From Vibrio salinus (GTDB lineage Bacteria > Pseudomonadota > Gammaproteobacteria > Enterobacterales > Vibrionaceae): DNA of 64,000 nucleotides. The stretch lies in the NCBI RefSeq assembly GCF_021272385.1, contig NZ_JAJSDZ010000009.1, positions 186,001 through 250,000 of the forward strand, written 5' to 3'. How positions within the stretch are numbered: position 1 is the first letter of the stretch; every line of letters begins with the position of its first letter. The position numbers and the translations under genes are program-made. Below, one piece after another: positions 52,361-61,206 of this stretch. The notes under the pieces were generated by a model. That model was not told where the DNA came from, searched no databases, and saw only the letters and a list, made by a program, of their open reading frames with translations.

Positions 52361-53089
52361 ATGATCGCACTGTTACGTGTATTAGCTGTTTCTATCATGG
52401 CTGTTTTTTTATTTGTTTTTGGATGTGGCTATTGTCTGCTTAGTCCTCGTAATCCAAAGCATGTGTATACGTTTGGCCGTCTTTTTGCGTCAACATCAAA
52501 ATTGTTTGGTATTAAACTTGAGTTGAGACTTCCGGAAAATGTGTCCCATCAGGGACAGAATATTTATATAGCTAACCACCAAAGTAACTGGGATATGTTT
52601 ACTCTGGCCGGAGCAGTGACACCGAAAGTAGTAACGGTTGGTAAGAAAAGTTTGGTTTGGTTACCCTTGTTCGGACAAATCTACTGGCTGACAGGAAATA
52701 TCCTGATTGACCGGGCAAATAAGACAAAGGCAAAAGGGACGATTGATCAGGTTGTAAATAGCATTAAAGAATCTGATGTTTCAATATGGATGTTCCCGGA
52801 AGGTACTCGTTCGAGAGGCCGGGGGCTTTTACCATTTAAAACGGGTGCTTTTCATGCTGCTATTGGTGCTGGTGTACCGGTTGTTCCTATTGTTTGCAGT
52901 TCAACGGATCATTTAAAGCTGAATCGCTGGAATAATGGAACCATTATTGTTGAGATGCTTTCCCCTGTCAGTACTGAGGGCTATACAAAGGAGAATGTCA
53001 GAGAACTTTCTAACCATTGTCGTGAAATGATGAAAGAAAAACTGGCAGAACTGGATGCTGAAGTCGAGCAAAGAAACGCCGCCGGTTAG
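52361..53089 (+). CDS. plsC: 1-acyl-sn-glycerol-3-phosphate acyltransferase PlsC
   Basis: The ATG at 52361, six bases after GGAG, gives 242 residues. An upstream TTG overlaps that site and is rejected. It has an N-terminal membrane segment (about 5-25), the catalytic NHQSNWD (HX4D, about residue 75), and the substrate motif FPEGTRSRG. It makes phosphatidic acid from lysophosphatidic acid. It ends at a bidirectional terminator shared with ridA. Confidence 0.94.
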   Translation: MIALLRVLAVSIMAVFLFVFGCGYCLLSPRNPKHVYTFGRLFASTSKLFGIKLELRLPENVSHQGQNIYIANHQSNWDMFTLAGAVTPKVVTVGKKSLVWLPLFGQIYWLTGNILIDRANKTKAKGTIDQVVNSIKESDVSIWMFPEGTRSRGRGLLPFKTGAFHAAIGAGVPVVPIVCSSTDHLKLNRWNNGTIIVEMLSPVSTEGYTKENVRELSNHCREMMKEKLAELDAEVEQRNAAG

Positions 53090-53108
53090 AATTGATATCA
53101 TCGAAAAT

Positions 53109-53136
53109 AAAAGCCGCAAATGCGGCTTTTATTTTC
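53109..53136. terminator. Bidirectional terminator between plsC and ridA
   Basis: AAAAGCCGCA (53109-53118) pairs with TGCGGCTTTT (53121-53130) with a minimal loop, followed by ATTTTC. A and T flanks suit both strands. Confidence 0.9.
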
Positions 53137-53145
53137 TACTACCTA

Positions 53146-53535
53146 TTATTTGCGGACAGCAATTGCTTCGATTTCGATACCGACATCTTTAGGCAAGCGA
53201 GCGATTTCGACACATGAACGTGCTGGGTAATGTTCTACGTTGTGCTCGTCAAAAAACTTACCATAGACTTCATTTACCGTACCGAAGTCATTCAAATCTT
53301 TTACGAATACGGTCATTTTGACGATGTCAGAAACAGTAAGACCGGATGATTCAACGATGGCTTTAATGTTTTCCAGAGACTGACGTGCTTGAGAGGCAAT
53401 ATCGGACGGAATTTCACCCGTTGCCGGGTTAATAGGGATCTGACCAGAAGTCATTACCATGCTACCAAGATCAACACCTTGTACATAAGGACCAATTGCT
53501 GCCGGAGCAGATTCCGTGTGAAGTACTTTTGTCAT
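53146..53535 (-). CDS. ridA: Enamine/imine deaminase RidA
   Basis: The 129-residue protein has the RidA/YjgF fold with SAPAAIGPYVQGVDLGSMVM. The active Arg lies in YPARSCVEIARLPKDVGIEI (about residue 105). It removes reactive 2-aminoacrylate formed by PLP enzymes. It lies downstream of pyrBI as in E. coli. A strong Shine-Dalgarno is not obvious (ATGGACAAACAATA before the ATG). Confidence 0.95.
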   Translation of the reverse strand: MTKVLHTESAPAAIGPYVQGVDLGSMVMTSGQIPINPATGEIPSDIASQARQSLENIKAIVESSGLTVSDIVKMTVFVKDLNDFGTVNEVYGKFFDEHNVEHYPARSCVEIARLPKDVGIEIEAIAVRK

Positions 53536-53563
53536 TATTGTTTGTCCATTTTGTTTTTGACAG

Positions 53564-53595
53564 TAAGAAGAACCAGTGTGCCCTGATTCTTCTTA
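53564..53595 (-). other. Hairpin between pyrI and ridA
   Basis: On the minus strand TAAGAAGAA and TTCTTCTTA pair. A wobble and a CAG/CTG extension give 13 pairs closing a six-base loop. The single plus-strand mismatch is a G-U wobble only on the minus strand, which points to a minus-strand RNA element. No U tract follows, so it may be a leader hairpin of ridA or a processing site rather than a classical terminator. Confidence 0.55.
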
Positions 53596-53655
53596 GGGGT
53601 AAAGAGCTAAAGGCACTGTTTATGCTCTTGTTTTACGATATCACCGATATTGTAC

Positions 53656-54117
53656 TTAGCGTTCTGTCACAACGTCTCTTGAGAATACTTTTTCACAGTA
53701 TTTACATTTTAAACGGATTTCGCCATTTTTTTGAGAGACGGCAAAACTGGTTTCGACTGGTTCTTTGTGTGTTATGCAGTTGCTATTAGGGCAGGCAAAG
53801 ACATTATTGATGCGTTTTGGTAGTTCTAAGGCCAGTTTTTTTACTACTTCGTAATTTTCAATCTGGTTAACCGTTGCATTTGGTGCGTAGAGTGCTAGCT
53901 TACTTGCCTGATCTTCGTTAATAAATACATTTTCAATTTTAAGAAGGTCTTTAGAACCCAAAGCGGAAGAAGGTAAATTTAAACCAATAGTCACTTTTTG
54001 TGATGAATTGTGCATATCAAAAAGACGTAATACTTTGATGCCTATCTGTGAGGGAATATGGTCAATAACTGTTCCGTTTTTAATTGCTTCAACCTGCATT
54101 TTCGTTTCTTTAGCCAC
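53656..54117 (-). CDS. pyrI: Aspartate carbamoyltransferase regulatory chain PyrI
   Basis: The 153-residue protein has the N-terminal nucleotide-binding domain ([20 protein letters not shown]) and the zinc domain with four cysteines, CPNSNC and later CKYC. It binds CTP or ATP allosterically and holds catalytic trimers together. Length equals E. coli PyrI. It lies 13 bases after pyrB. Confidence 0.96.
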   Translation of the reverse strand: MAKETKMQVEAIKNGTVIDHIPSQIGIKVLRLFDMHNSSQKVTIGLNLPSSALGSKDLLKIENVFINEDQASKLALYAPNATVNQIENYEVVKKLALELPKRINNVFACPNSNCITHKEPVETSFAVSQKNGEIRLKCKYCEKVFSRDVVTER

Positions 54118-54130
54118 TGTGATATCTCCC

Positions 54131-55060
54131 TTAAAGTGTTTCGTTGAGAACTAATGCCAATAGTGCTTCACGTGCGTAAACACCATTACCTGCCTGTTGG
54201 AAAAAGTACGCATGTGGGGTGTTATCAACATCGGTTGTTATTTCATCAATACGTGGCAGAGGATGAAGGATTTTCATATTCGGTCTCGCGTTATGCAATT
54301 GTGCTGCACTTAGGATGAAAGCAGACTTGATATGGGCGTATTCCGATTCATCGAACCGTTCCCGTTGCACACGGGTCATATATAAAATATCGATTTCCGG
54401 CATGACGCTTTCAATATCGGTGTGAAGGCTGTATTCAATGCCAGCTTCATCAAGTTCTTCAAGAATGTATTCGGGCATCGCCAGTGCTTCTGGGGCAATA
54501 AAAAAGAAGCGGTTGTTATTGAATTTTGCCAAAGCCTGAGTGAGTGAGTGAACGGTTCGTCCATACTTCAGATCCCCTACAAAGGCGATATTAACCCCAT
54601 CCAGTTTTTCTTGTGTTTCTGATATTGTAAACAGATCGAGCAGAGTTTGGCTTGGGTGCTGGTTTGACCCGTCTCCAGCATTGATGATTGGAACCCCATT
54701 CGAATACTCGGAAGCTAAGCGGGCCGCACCTTCCTGAGGATGGCGCATGACAAACGCATCGACATAATTGGAGATGACCTGAACGGAGTCGGACAAGGTT
54801 TCCCCTTTTTTGGCCAAAGACGTATTTCCGTCATTATCAAAGCCGATAACACTCCCACCGATGCGTTGTATTGCGGTTTCGAAAGATAAACGAGTACGGG
54901 TTGAAGGTTCGAAAAAACAACTGGCAACCACTTTATTTTTGATTAAATCTGGTTTTTGCTCTTTTTTTAGCTCACCGGCTGTTTTTACGATAAGTTCCAG
55001 TTCTTCACGGGTGAGTTCCGGAATAGAAATAATATGCTTATTGTAAAGCGTATTAGCCAT
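54131..55060 (-). CDS. pyrB: Aspartate carbamoyltransferase catalytic chain PyrB
   Basis: From the ATG at 55060 the product has 309 residues beginning [20 protein letters not shown], matching E. coli. The open frame extends upstream to 55195 through the attenuator, but that part is not coding for PyrB. Carbamoyl phosphate binds at [12 protein letters not shown] (about residues 50-61) and the aspartate site includes HPLPRIDE. It starts pyrimidine synthesis. Control is by the upstream leader peptide and attenuator. Confidence 0.96.
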   Translation of the reverse strand: MANTLYNKHIISIPELTREELELIVKTAGELKKEQKPDLIKNKVVASCFFEPSTRTRLSFETAIQRIGGSVIGFDNDGNTSLAKKGETLSDSVQVISNYVDAFVMRHPQEGAARLASEYSNGVPIINAGDGSNQHPSQTLLDLFTISETQEKLDGVNIAFVGDLKYGRTVHSLTQALAKFNNNRFFFIAPEALAMPEYILEELDEAGIEYSLHTDIESVMPEIDILYMTRVQRERFDESEYAHIKSAFILSAAQLHNARPNMKILHPLPRIDEITTDVDNTPHAYFFQQAGNGVYAREALLALVLNETL

Positions 55061-55087
55061 GATCATCTTCCCTACTATATGACAGAC

Positions 55088-55117
55088 ATAAAAAAACCCC
55101 CCGAAATGGGAGGTTTT
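55088..55117 (-). terminator. pyrBI attenuator
   Basis: On the minus strand AAAACCTCCC pairs with GGGGGGTTTT around ATTTC, with one U-G wobble. A U run ends at about 55090. It lies five bases after the leader stop and 27 before the pyrB start, the position expected for UTP-sensitive attenuation. Confidence 0.88.
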
Positions 55118-55121
55118 GAAT

Positions 55122-55208
55122 TCAAATGAAAAAGGAAATGAAAAGACCAGATAAGCAGAACCACTTACCATCAGACCATTGCATTGTTGCGACAATTGGG
55201 TCAGTCAT
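55122..55208 (-). CDS. pyrL: pyrBI leader peptide
   Basis: An ATG at 55208, preceded by AGGGGGATGAA, opens a 28-codon frame: [17 protein letters not shown], then [11 protein letters not shown] and a stop at 55122. The last third is U-rich in RNA (Phe, Ile, Leu codons), the expected pause region when UTP is low. In E. coli a ribosome following close behind paused polymerase prevents the attenuator and lets pyrBI be transcribed. The peptide sequence is not conserved with E. coli PyrL, as is normal for leaders. Confidence 0.82.
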   Translation of the reverse strand: MTDPIVATMQWSDGKWFCLSGLFISFFI

Positions 55209-55235
55209 TTCATCCCCCTAGATAAATCGCCCCAG

Positions 55236-55263
55236 ATTATACGCTTAAGAAGTGTGAGTGCAA
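55236..55263 (-). promoter_or_regulatory. Promoter of pyrLBI
   Basis: On the minus strand TTGCAC (55263-55258) and TATAAT (55241-55236) are spaced by 16 bases. They are followed by CTGGGGCG and the leader ribosome binding site. Both boxes are close to the sigma-70 consensus. Confidence 0.75.
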
Positions 55264-55301
55264 GCGATTACATCCGGAAAATAATTGGCAATTTTGTTTT
55301 A

Positions 55302-56306
55302 TTATGAGCCTAAGGTGGCAACCATGATAGCTTTGATGGTATGCATACGGTTCTCTGCTTCATCAAAGACAATGGAATGCTCTGACTCAAACACATCTTC
55401 GGTTACTTCCAGACCGTTCATTCCGTATTTTTCGGCAACTTCCTTCCCAACCGTTGTTTCATCATTATGAAAGGCTGGCAGACAGTGCATAAACTTAACA
55501 TGCGGATTTCCGGTCTTTTTGATAACATCCATATTTACCTGATAAGGGGTCATTAATGCGACCCGTTCATCCCAGGCCTTTTCTGGTTCACCCATTGAAA
55601 CCCAGACATCCGTGTATAGAAAATCGCAACCTTTTACACCTTCATCAACGCTTTCCGTTAAGGTAATTTTTGCGCCTGTTTTTTCAGCAACCGCCTGACA
55701 ATCTTTGACCAGAGAGGCTTCAGGCCAGAAAGCTTTGGGGGCGATTAAGCGGATATCCATGCCCATTTTAGCTGCCCCAACCATGAGTGAGTTCCCCATG
55801 TTATTCTGGGCATCACCAAGGTAGGCGAACTTTATCTGGTGCAGGTGCTTGCCCCGGCTGTGTTCCTGCATGGTCATGAAATCTGCGAGGATTTGAGTTG
55901 GATGGAACTCGTCCGTCAGGCCATTCCATACGGGAACGCCGGCATAAGCGCCCAGTTCTTCCACAATATCCTGACCATAGCCACGATACTGAATACCATC
56001 ATACATACGGCCTAATACCCGTGCGGTATCTTTCATGGATTCTTTGTGGCCGATCTGAGAACCGGAAGGGCCAAGATAGGTAACCTGGGCACCTTGATCA
56101 TAGGCTGCGACTTCAAATGAACAACGGGTTCGGGTTGAAGACTTTTCGAAAATAAGCGCGATATTTTTACCGGCAAGACGCTTTTGTTCTGTTCCGGTAT
56201 ATTTTGCTTTTTTTAAATCAGCAGCGAGATCAAGTAAAAACTGGATTTCCGTTGTCGTGAAATCCAGTAGTTTGAGAAAATTACGGTTACGTAGATTGAA
56301 AGCCAT
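55302..56306 (-). CDS. argF: Ornithine carbamoyltransferase ArgF
   Basis: The 334-residue enzyme has the carbamoyl phosphate motif [15 protein letters not shown] (about residues 53-67). [15 protein letters not shown] binds near the active site and the ornithine motif is [10 protein letters not shown]. It makes citrulline in arginine synthesis. Two ARG boxes lie just upstream. It lies next to pyrB, the other carbamoyltransferase gene, an order shared with vibrios. Confidence 0.96.
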   Translation of the reverse strand: MAFNLRNRNFLKLLDFTTTEIQFLLDLAADLKKAKYTGTEQKRLAGKNIALIFEKSSTRTRCSFEVAAYDQGAQVTYLGPSGSQIGHKESMKDTARVLGRMYDGIQYRGYGQDIVEELGAYAGVPVWNGLTDEFHPTQILADFMTMQEHSRGKHLHQIKFAYLGDAQNNMGNSLMVGAAKMGMDIRLIAPKAFWPEASLVKDCQAVAEKTGAKITLTESVDEGVKGCDFLYTDVWVSMGEPEKAWDERVALMTPYQVNMDVIKKTGNPHVKFMHCLPAFHNDETTVGKEVAEKYGMNGLEVTEDVFESEHSIVFDEAENRMHTIKAIMVATLGS

Positions 56307-56361
56307 ATCTCAGTCCTAAAAAGTCTTCAATATGGCTAGTTAAACATATTATGAGGGCTTT

Positions 56362-56400
56362 TGTGAATAATTATTTTATATAAATGATAATATATTCACG
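56362..56400. promoter_or_regulatory. Pair of ARG boxes upstream of argF
   Basis: Two 18-base sites, 56362-56379 (core TGAATAATTATTTT) and 56383-56400 (core TGATAATATATTCA), are separated by three bases. This is the arrangement bound by an ArgR hexamer. Consensus from memory is TGAATWWWWATTCA. They lie 56 bases upstream of argF on the minus strand. Confidence 0.85.
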
Positions 56401-56415
56401 CAACACCGATGAATT

Positions 56416-57792
56416 TTACAGATTTTCTTCTGCAAATTCTGCCAGCCGGCTACGAACGACACCATTGAGGTGGATATTTGCACTTCCTTCAAAGTTTTTA
56501 AACCGTTCGACCATATACGTTAATCCAGAGGTGACTGGAGTCAAATAGTGAGAATCTATCTGGGCTAGGTTACCGGAACAGACAATTTTCGTTCCTTCCC
56601 CACAGCGGGTAATAATGGTTTTTATCTGAGATGCAGTCAGGTTCTGGCATTCATCGAGCAGAACGAACGCATCCTGTATGGAGCGTCCCCGCATAAAGTT
56701 AATGGACTTAAACTGAATATTGGCCTTATCACAGATATAATTTAGAGAGCCTTCTGTACAGTGGTCATTTTTATGCAATGCTTCCAGAGTATCCGTGACG
56801 GCCGCCAGCCAGGGCATCATTTTTTCTTCTTCCGTACCCGGTAAAAAGCCAATAGACTCACCGATATCCGGCGTGTTACGGGTGACAATAATTTTATCGA
56901 ACATTTTCCTTTCGACTGTTTGCTCAAGGGCAGAAGCCATTGCCAGAAGGGTTTTACCACTACCGGCTGCTCCGGTCAGAATGACCAGATCAATATCCGG
57001 GTCGAGCAAGGCATCAAGGGCCATGGCCTGATAGACATTTTTAGGCGTTATATCCCAGGCTTTGCGGTGCATCATCCGCTCTTTACTCATGTCTTTCAGC
57101 GTGATGGTTTCTTCCGTTATGTCAGCAACCCGGGCCGCGAAATCGCTGTCTTCATCGATGACATACTGGTTGATATAAGTTGGTTCGAAAGGCGCCCTGT
57201 TAAGAGTATGATATGTCTTTCCATTCAGAGTGCGGCTTTCAACTTCAGCAACACTATCCCAAAAATCCCCCGGACGTTGTTGAAAACCTTTGGTTAGGTA
57301 CTGGATGTCATCAATGAGTTGATCGGTTCGGTAATCTTCAACATAAAGCACTCCGGCGCCTTTGGCCCGCAATCTCATGTTGATGTCTTTTGTGACCAGA
57401 ACAACGGGTCTTGGGGCCTTTTTGTTTTGTAAAAAGATCACCGCATTCAGAATTCGGTTATCACCGGCCTTATCCGCAAATGCTTTGACGGTTTCCTGCA
57501 ATTCGAAGTCGGCCAGAATAGAAATGGTGCCTTTTGCCTCTTTTTCTTTGGAGAAAGGAATTCCTTCAGAGATTTGTTCCGGGGTGGCGTCATGGAACAG
57601 ATCTTCCAGCGCCCTTATTGCAACGCGGGCATCCCTGGCGACATCTCGTTTACTGTCTTTGATTCGGTCAAGTTCTTCGAGGACTGTCATGGGTATGACG
57701 ACGTCATGTTCTTGAAAGGAGTAGATGGCAAGTGGCTCATGCAAGAGGATGTTGGTATCCAGTACAAACAGTTTCCGTTCGGTTTCGCCCAT
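56416..57792 (-). CDS. PIN domain and PhoH-family ATPase
   Basis: The ATG at 57792 follows AAGGAG and gives 458 residues. A longer frame from 57831 is not supported. Residues about 1-150 are a PIN nuclease-like domain (LFVLDTNILLHEP, then DNRILNAVI acidic site). Residues about 240-450 are the PhoH ATPase with Walker A LTGAAGSGKTLLA and Walker B FVLLDECQNL. The family joins an RNase-type domain to a helicase-like ATPase. It acts on RNA in relatives (YlaK/PhoH2), but its role here is unproven. Confidence 0.9.
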   Translation of the reverse strand: MGETERKLFVLDTNILLHEPLAIYSFQEHDVVIPMTVLEELDRIKDSKRDVARDARVAIRALEDLFHDATPEQISEGIPFSKEKEAKGTISILADFELQETVKAFADKAGDNRILNAVIFLQNKKAPRPVVLVTKDINMRLRAKGAGVLYVEDYRTDQLIDDIQYLTKGFQQRPGDFWDSVAEVESRTLNGKTYHTLNRAPFEPTYINQYVIDEDSDFAARVADITEETITLKDMSKERMMHRKAWDITPKNVYQAMALDALLDPDIDLVILTGAAGSGKTLLAMASALEQTVERKMFDKIIVTRNTPDIGESIGFLPGTEEEKMMPWLAAVTDTLEALHKNDHCTEGSLNYICDKANIQFKSINFMRGRSIQDAFVLLDECQNLTASQIKTIITRCGEGTKIVCSGNLAQIDSHYLTPVTSGLTYMVERFKNFEGSANIHLNGVVRSRLAEFAEENL

Positions 57793-58205
57793 AAGCGTCT
57801 CCTTTGCCTTCAATGGCTTAGTAGGAATCATCTATTTGCAATAGAGGTCAGCCAGAGTCTCAGCGAACTCAGTGTGCCGTGAGTGTCCTTCCGACGTACT
57901 GCAAACCCGTTGATACTTTCTAAAACATAGCATTCTTTGTATCAATTGACAAAAAATACGATATTTCACGACAAGTAAAGCTATTTACTTTTAATAGCAA
58001 TGACACGTTTTTTTTACGTTTTTATTTCCGTCGTAAAAATCCGGAATATTGTTTTATTTGAGCGTGACCTCTGTCACGCCATCGAGTAATATTAGCGACC
58101 TTTTCCGATAACAGAATAAAATCTAACTGGATTTAATTCGGTTTCAATCGTAGTACTCTATTCAGAGATGGTTATACACAACGAAAATAATGAGGTGATC
58201 AATTC
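57793..58205. other. Divergent intergenic region between the PhoH gene and rapA
   Basis: This 413-base gap has no open frame I would call. It holds an inverted repeat TTGATAC (57908-57914) and GTATCAA (57937-57943), 22 bases apart. It also has a hairpin GCGTGAC-CTCT-GTCACGC (58062-58079) without a U tract. Promoters for both divergent genes should lie here, but I cannot assign them with confidence. Confidence 0.6.
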
Positions 58206-61115
58206 ATGACATTTGCAGTGGGGCAGCGCTGGATTAGCGACACAGAAAATGATCTTGGCTTAGGAACAGTGGTGCAGACAGAGTCCCGAACGGTCACAAT
58301 TATGTTTGCAGCATCTGAAGAAAATCGAGTTTATTCACGTAATGATGCCCCTGTTACCCGAGTTATTTTCAATGAGGGTGATGAAGTTGACTGTCAGGAA
58401 GGCTGGTCGCTGAAAGTCGAGAAAGTCATGGAAGAGAACGGAGTTATTACGTATATCGGTACCCGTTCAGATACGAATGAAGAGCACGTAGAATTACGTG
58501 AAATTTTCTTAAGTCATCAAATTCGTTTTAACAAGCCACAGGATAAATTGTTTGCAGGACAAATAGACCGCATGGACCATTTTGTTTTGCGTTACCGGGC
58601 GTTGCTAAACCAACATGAGCAAAATAAAAGTCCGTTTCGTGGTTTGTGTGGGATGCGTGCCGGACTGATCCCTCATCAATTATATATTGCTCATGAGGTG
58701 GGGCGTAGGAATGCACCAAGAGTGTTGCTGGCTGATGAAGTTGGACTGGGTAAAACGATTGAAGCCGGGATGATCATCCATCAGCAGATTCTTTTAGGCC
58801 GGGCGGAACGGGTTCTGATCCTTGTACCGGAAACGTTGCAGCACCAATGGCTGGTGGAAATGATGCGTCGGTTCAATCTTCATTTTTCAATCTTTGATGA
58901 AGAGCGCTGCATTGAAGCTTACGCGGAAGCGGAGAATCCTTTCGAGACCCAACAGTTGGTGCTCTGTTCTCTGGATTTCTTGCGTAAGAGCCGTCGGCGT
59001 TTTGAGCAGGCATTGGATGCTGACTGGGATTTATTGGTCGTTGATGAGGCTCATCATCTGGAGTGGAGCGAAGACAAGCCCAGCCGTGGATACCAAATCG
59101 TTGAAGCGCTGTCTGAGCAGATTTCGGGAGTACTATTACTGACCGCAACCCCTGAGCAGTTAGGACGTGAGAGTCACTTTGCCCGTTTACGTTTGTTGGA
59201 TTCCGATCGTTTCTATGATTATGACGCTTTTGTTAAGGAAGAAGAACAATATGAACCGGTAGCGAATGCCGTGTCACTGCTGTTGGAAGGCGAGTCTTTA
59301 ACCGACGAAGCTAAAAACAGCATCAGTGAATTATTGTCAGAGCAGGATAGTGAGCCGGCATTTAAAGTATTGGACAGTCATGCTGCCGATGAAGAAAAAG
59401 CGATGGCAAGGCAGGAATTGATTGAACACTTGATGGACCGGCATGGTACCGGCCGGGTATTGTTCCGGAATACCCGTTCTGCAATCAAAGGTTTCCCTGA
59501 CCGGATGGTTCATCTTTTGCCGATGGCATTGCCCGGTCAGTATGCTACGTCGATGAAGGTCGCCGGAATTCTGGGTGGAAAAATGTCACTGGAAGCCCGG
59601 GCGTTTAAAATGCTGTATCCGGAAGAAATCTTTCAGGAGTTTGAAGGCGATGAAACGTCCTGGTGGCAGTTTGATCCCCGAGTTAACTGGCTGATTGAAA
59701 AGACGAAAGAAAAGCGCAGTGAAAAAATTCTGGTTATTGCCTCCCGTGCCAGTACGGCATTACAACTGGAACAGGCGTTACGGGAAAGAGAAGGTATCCG
59801 GGCAACCGTCTTCCATGAAAATATGTCCATCATTGAACGGGATAAAGCGGCTGCTTACTTTGCTCAGGAAGAGGGGGGCGCTCAGGTTCTGATTTGTAGT
59901 GAAATTGGTTCGGAAGGGCGTAACTTTCAGTTTGCCAACCAATTGGTGATGTTTGATCTGCCATTGAACCCGGACCTTCTGGAGCAGCGTATTGGCCGGC
60001 TTGATCGTATCGGACAACTGCGTGATATCGATATTCATATACCGTACCTGATGGGCACTTCTCAGGAGATTCTGGCTCGCTGGTACCATGAAGGGTTAAA
60101 TGCGTTTGGGGAAACCTGTCCGACCGGAAGAACGGTCTTTGACCGTTACGCGGATGAGTTGATTGATCTTCTGGCGAAAGTCAGCTCAGAAGGTTTGGAA
60201 GAGGTCATCGAGTCATCGGCAAAATTCAATGATTCCTTAAAAGTTGAGTTAGAAAAAGGCCGGGATCGCCTGTTGGAAATTCATTCGAACGGTGGTGAAA
60301 AGGCCAGAAGTATCGTTAAGCAGATAGCGGAAACCGATGGGGATACCAATCTGGTTTCTTTCGCATTAAGCTTGTTTGATACGATTGGGCTGCATCAGGA
60401 AGACAAGGGTGAAAATGCCCTCGTGGTGACACCATCAGAGCATATGATGGTTCCGAGTTATCCTGGGCTGCCTTATGAGGGGGCGACCGTGACGTTTTCC
60501 AGAGAAACGGCATTGTCACGGGAAGACATTCACTTTATCAGTTGGGAACACCCTATGATTCAGGGCGGTATGGATCTTCTGATGAGTGAAGGCGTGGGTA
60601 CCAATGCCGTCTCTATTCTGAAAAACCGGGCATTACCACCCGGTACGTTGTTACTTGAGTTAGTTTATCTGGTGGATGCTCAGGCACCGAAGCGTAGTGG
60701 TATCAGCCGTTTTCTGCCGAAAACCCCCATTCGCGTCATGCTGGATGCCCGTGGCAATGATCTTTCCTCTCAGGTTGATTTCGAGGCTTTTAACCGTCAG
60801 TTAAGTCCAATTAACCGTCATATGGCGAGTAAGCTGATTACTTCTGTTCAGAAGGAGGTTCATCTTCTCATCGAAAAAAGCGAACAGTATGCCGTTGAGC
60901 AGGTGAAAAAGATCAGAGAACAGGCCAAAGAGGAAATGTTCCGGGTACTGAATGGTGAACTAGAGCGTTTACAAGCCCTGAAAGCGGTAAACCCAAATAT
61001 TCGCGAAGATGAATTATCGGTTCTGGAGCAGCAGATCCAATCATTAGATGTGTATATTGACCAAGCTCAGTATCAGCTTGATTCTCTGCGGTTAATTGTC
61101 GTTTCACATAATTAA
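58206..61115 (+). CDS. rapA: RNA polymerase-associated protein RapA
   Basis: The 969-residue Swi2/Snf2-type ATPase has N-terminal Tudor-like domains (about residues 1-110). The helicase motifs are [15 protein letters not shown] (about 174-188), DEAHH (about 280-284) and LLLTATPEQ. The second RecA lobe has [20 protein letters not shown] and [11 protein letters not shown]. It recycles RNA polymerase stalled after termination. Length matches E. coli RapA (968). AGGTGATC precedes the start. Confidence 0.96.
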   Translation: MTFAVGQRWISDTENDLGLGTVVQTESRTVTIMFAASEENRVYSRNDAPVTRVIFNEGDEVDCQEGWSLKVEKVMEENGVITYIGTRSDTNEEHVELREIFLSHQIRFNKPQDKLFAGQIDRMDHFVLRYRALLNQHEQNKSPFRGLCGMRAGLIPHQLYIAHEVGRRNAPRVLLADEVGLGKTIEAGMIIHQQILLGRAERVLILVPETLQHQWLVEMMRRFNLHFSIFDEERCIEAYAEAENPFETQQLVLCSLDFLRKSRRRFEQALDADWDLLVVDEAHHLEWSEDKPSRGYQIVEALSEQISGVLLLTATPEQLGRESHFARLRLLDSDRFYDYDAFVKEEEQYEPVANAVSLLLEGESLTDEAKNSISELLSEQDSEPAFKVLDSHAADEEKAMARQELIEHLMDRHGTGRVLFRNTRSAIKGFPDRMVHLLPMALPGQYATSMKVAGILGGKMSLEARAFKMLYPEEIFQEFEGDETSWWQFDPRVNWLIEKTKEKRSEKILVIASRASTALQLEQALREREGIRATVFHENMSIIERDKAAAYFAQEEGGAQVLICSEIGSEGRNFQFANQLVMFDLPLNPDLLEQRIGRLDRIGQLRDIDIHIPYLMGTSQEILARWYHEGLNAFGETCPTGRTVFDRYADELIDLLAKVSSEGLEEVIESSAKFNDSLKVELEKGRDRLLEIHSNGGEKARSIVKQIAETDGDTNLVSFALSLFDTIGLHQEDKGENALVVTPSEHMMVPSYPGLPYEGATVTFSRETALSREDIHFISWEHPMIQGGMDLLMSEGVGTNAVSILKNRALPPGTLLLELVYLVDAQAPKRSGISRFLPKTPIRVMLDARGNDLSSQVDFEAFNRQLSPINRHMASKLITSVQKEVHLLIEKSEQYAVEQVKKIREQAKEEMFRVLNGELERLQALKAVNPNIREDELSVLEQQIQSLDVYIDQAQYQLDSLRLIVVSHN

Positions 61116-61160
61116 CTTCCTTAGGTAATTATCTCGGGATAACGCCTCTTTTGTATACAA

Positions 61161-61197
61161 AAAAGCCTCGCGATATGATGTCAGCGAGGCTTTTGTT
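61161..61197. terminator. Bidirectional terminator after rapA
   Basis: AAAAGCCTCGC (61161-61171) pairs with GCGAGGCTTTT (61184-61194) around a 12-base loop, with A and T flanks. It serves rapA and the convergent transporter gene. Confidence 0.9.
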
Positions 61198-61206
61198 GTC
61201 ATTGAA

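Noticed and set aside
55061..55195. N-terminal extension of PyrB
   Set aside because: The frame crosses the attenuator hairpin, and homologous PyrB proteins start at [10 protein letters not shown]. The DNA is better explained by the leader peptide in another frame.
58062..58079. Terminator or small RNA before rapA
   Set aside because: The GCGTGAC/GTCACGC hairpin has only seven pairs and no U run, and no promoter in the right place is clear.
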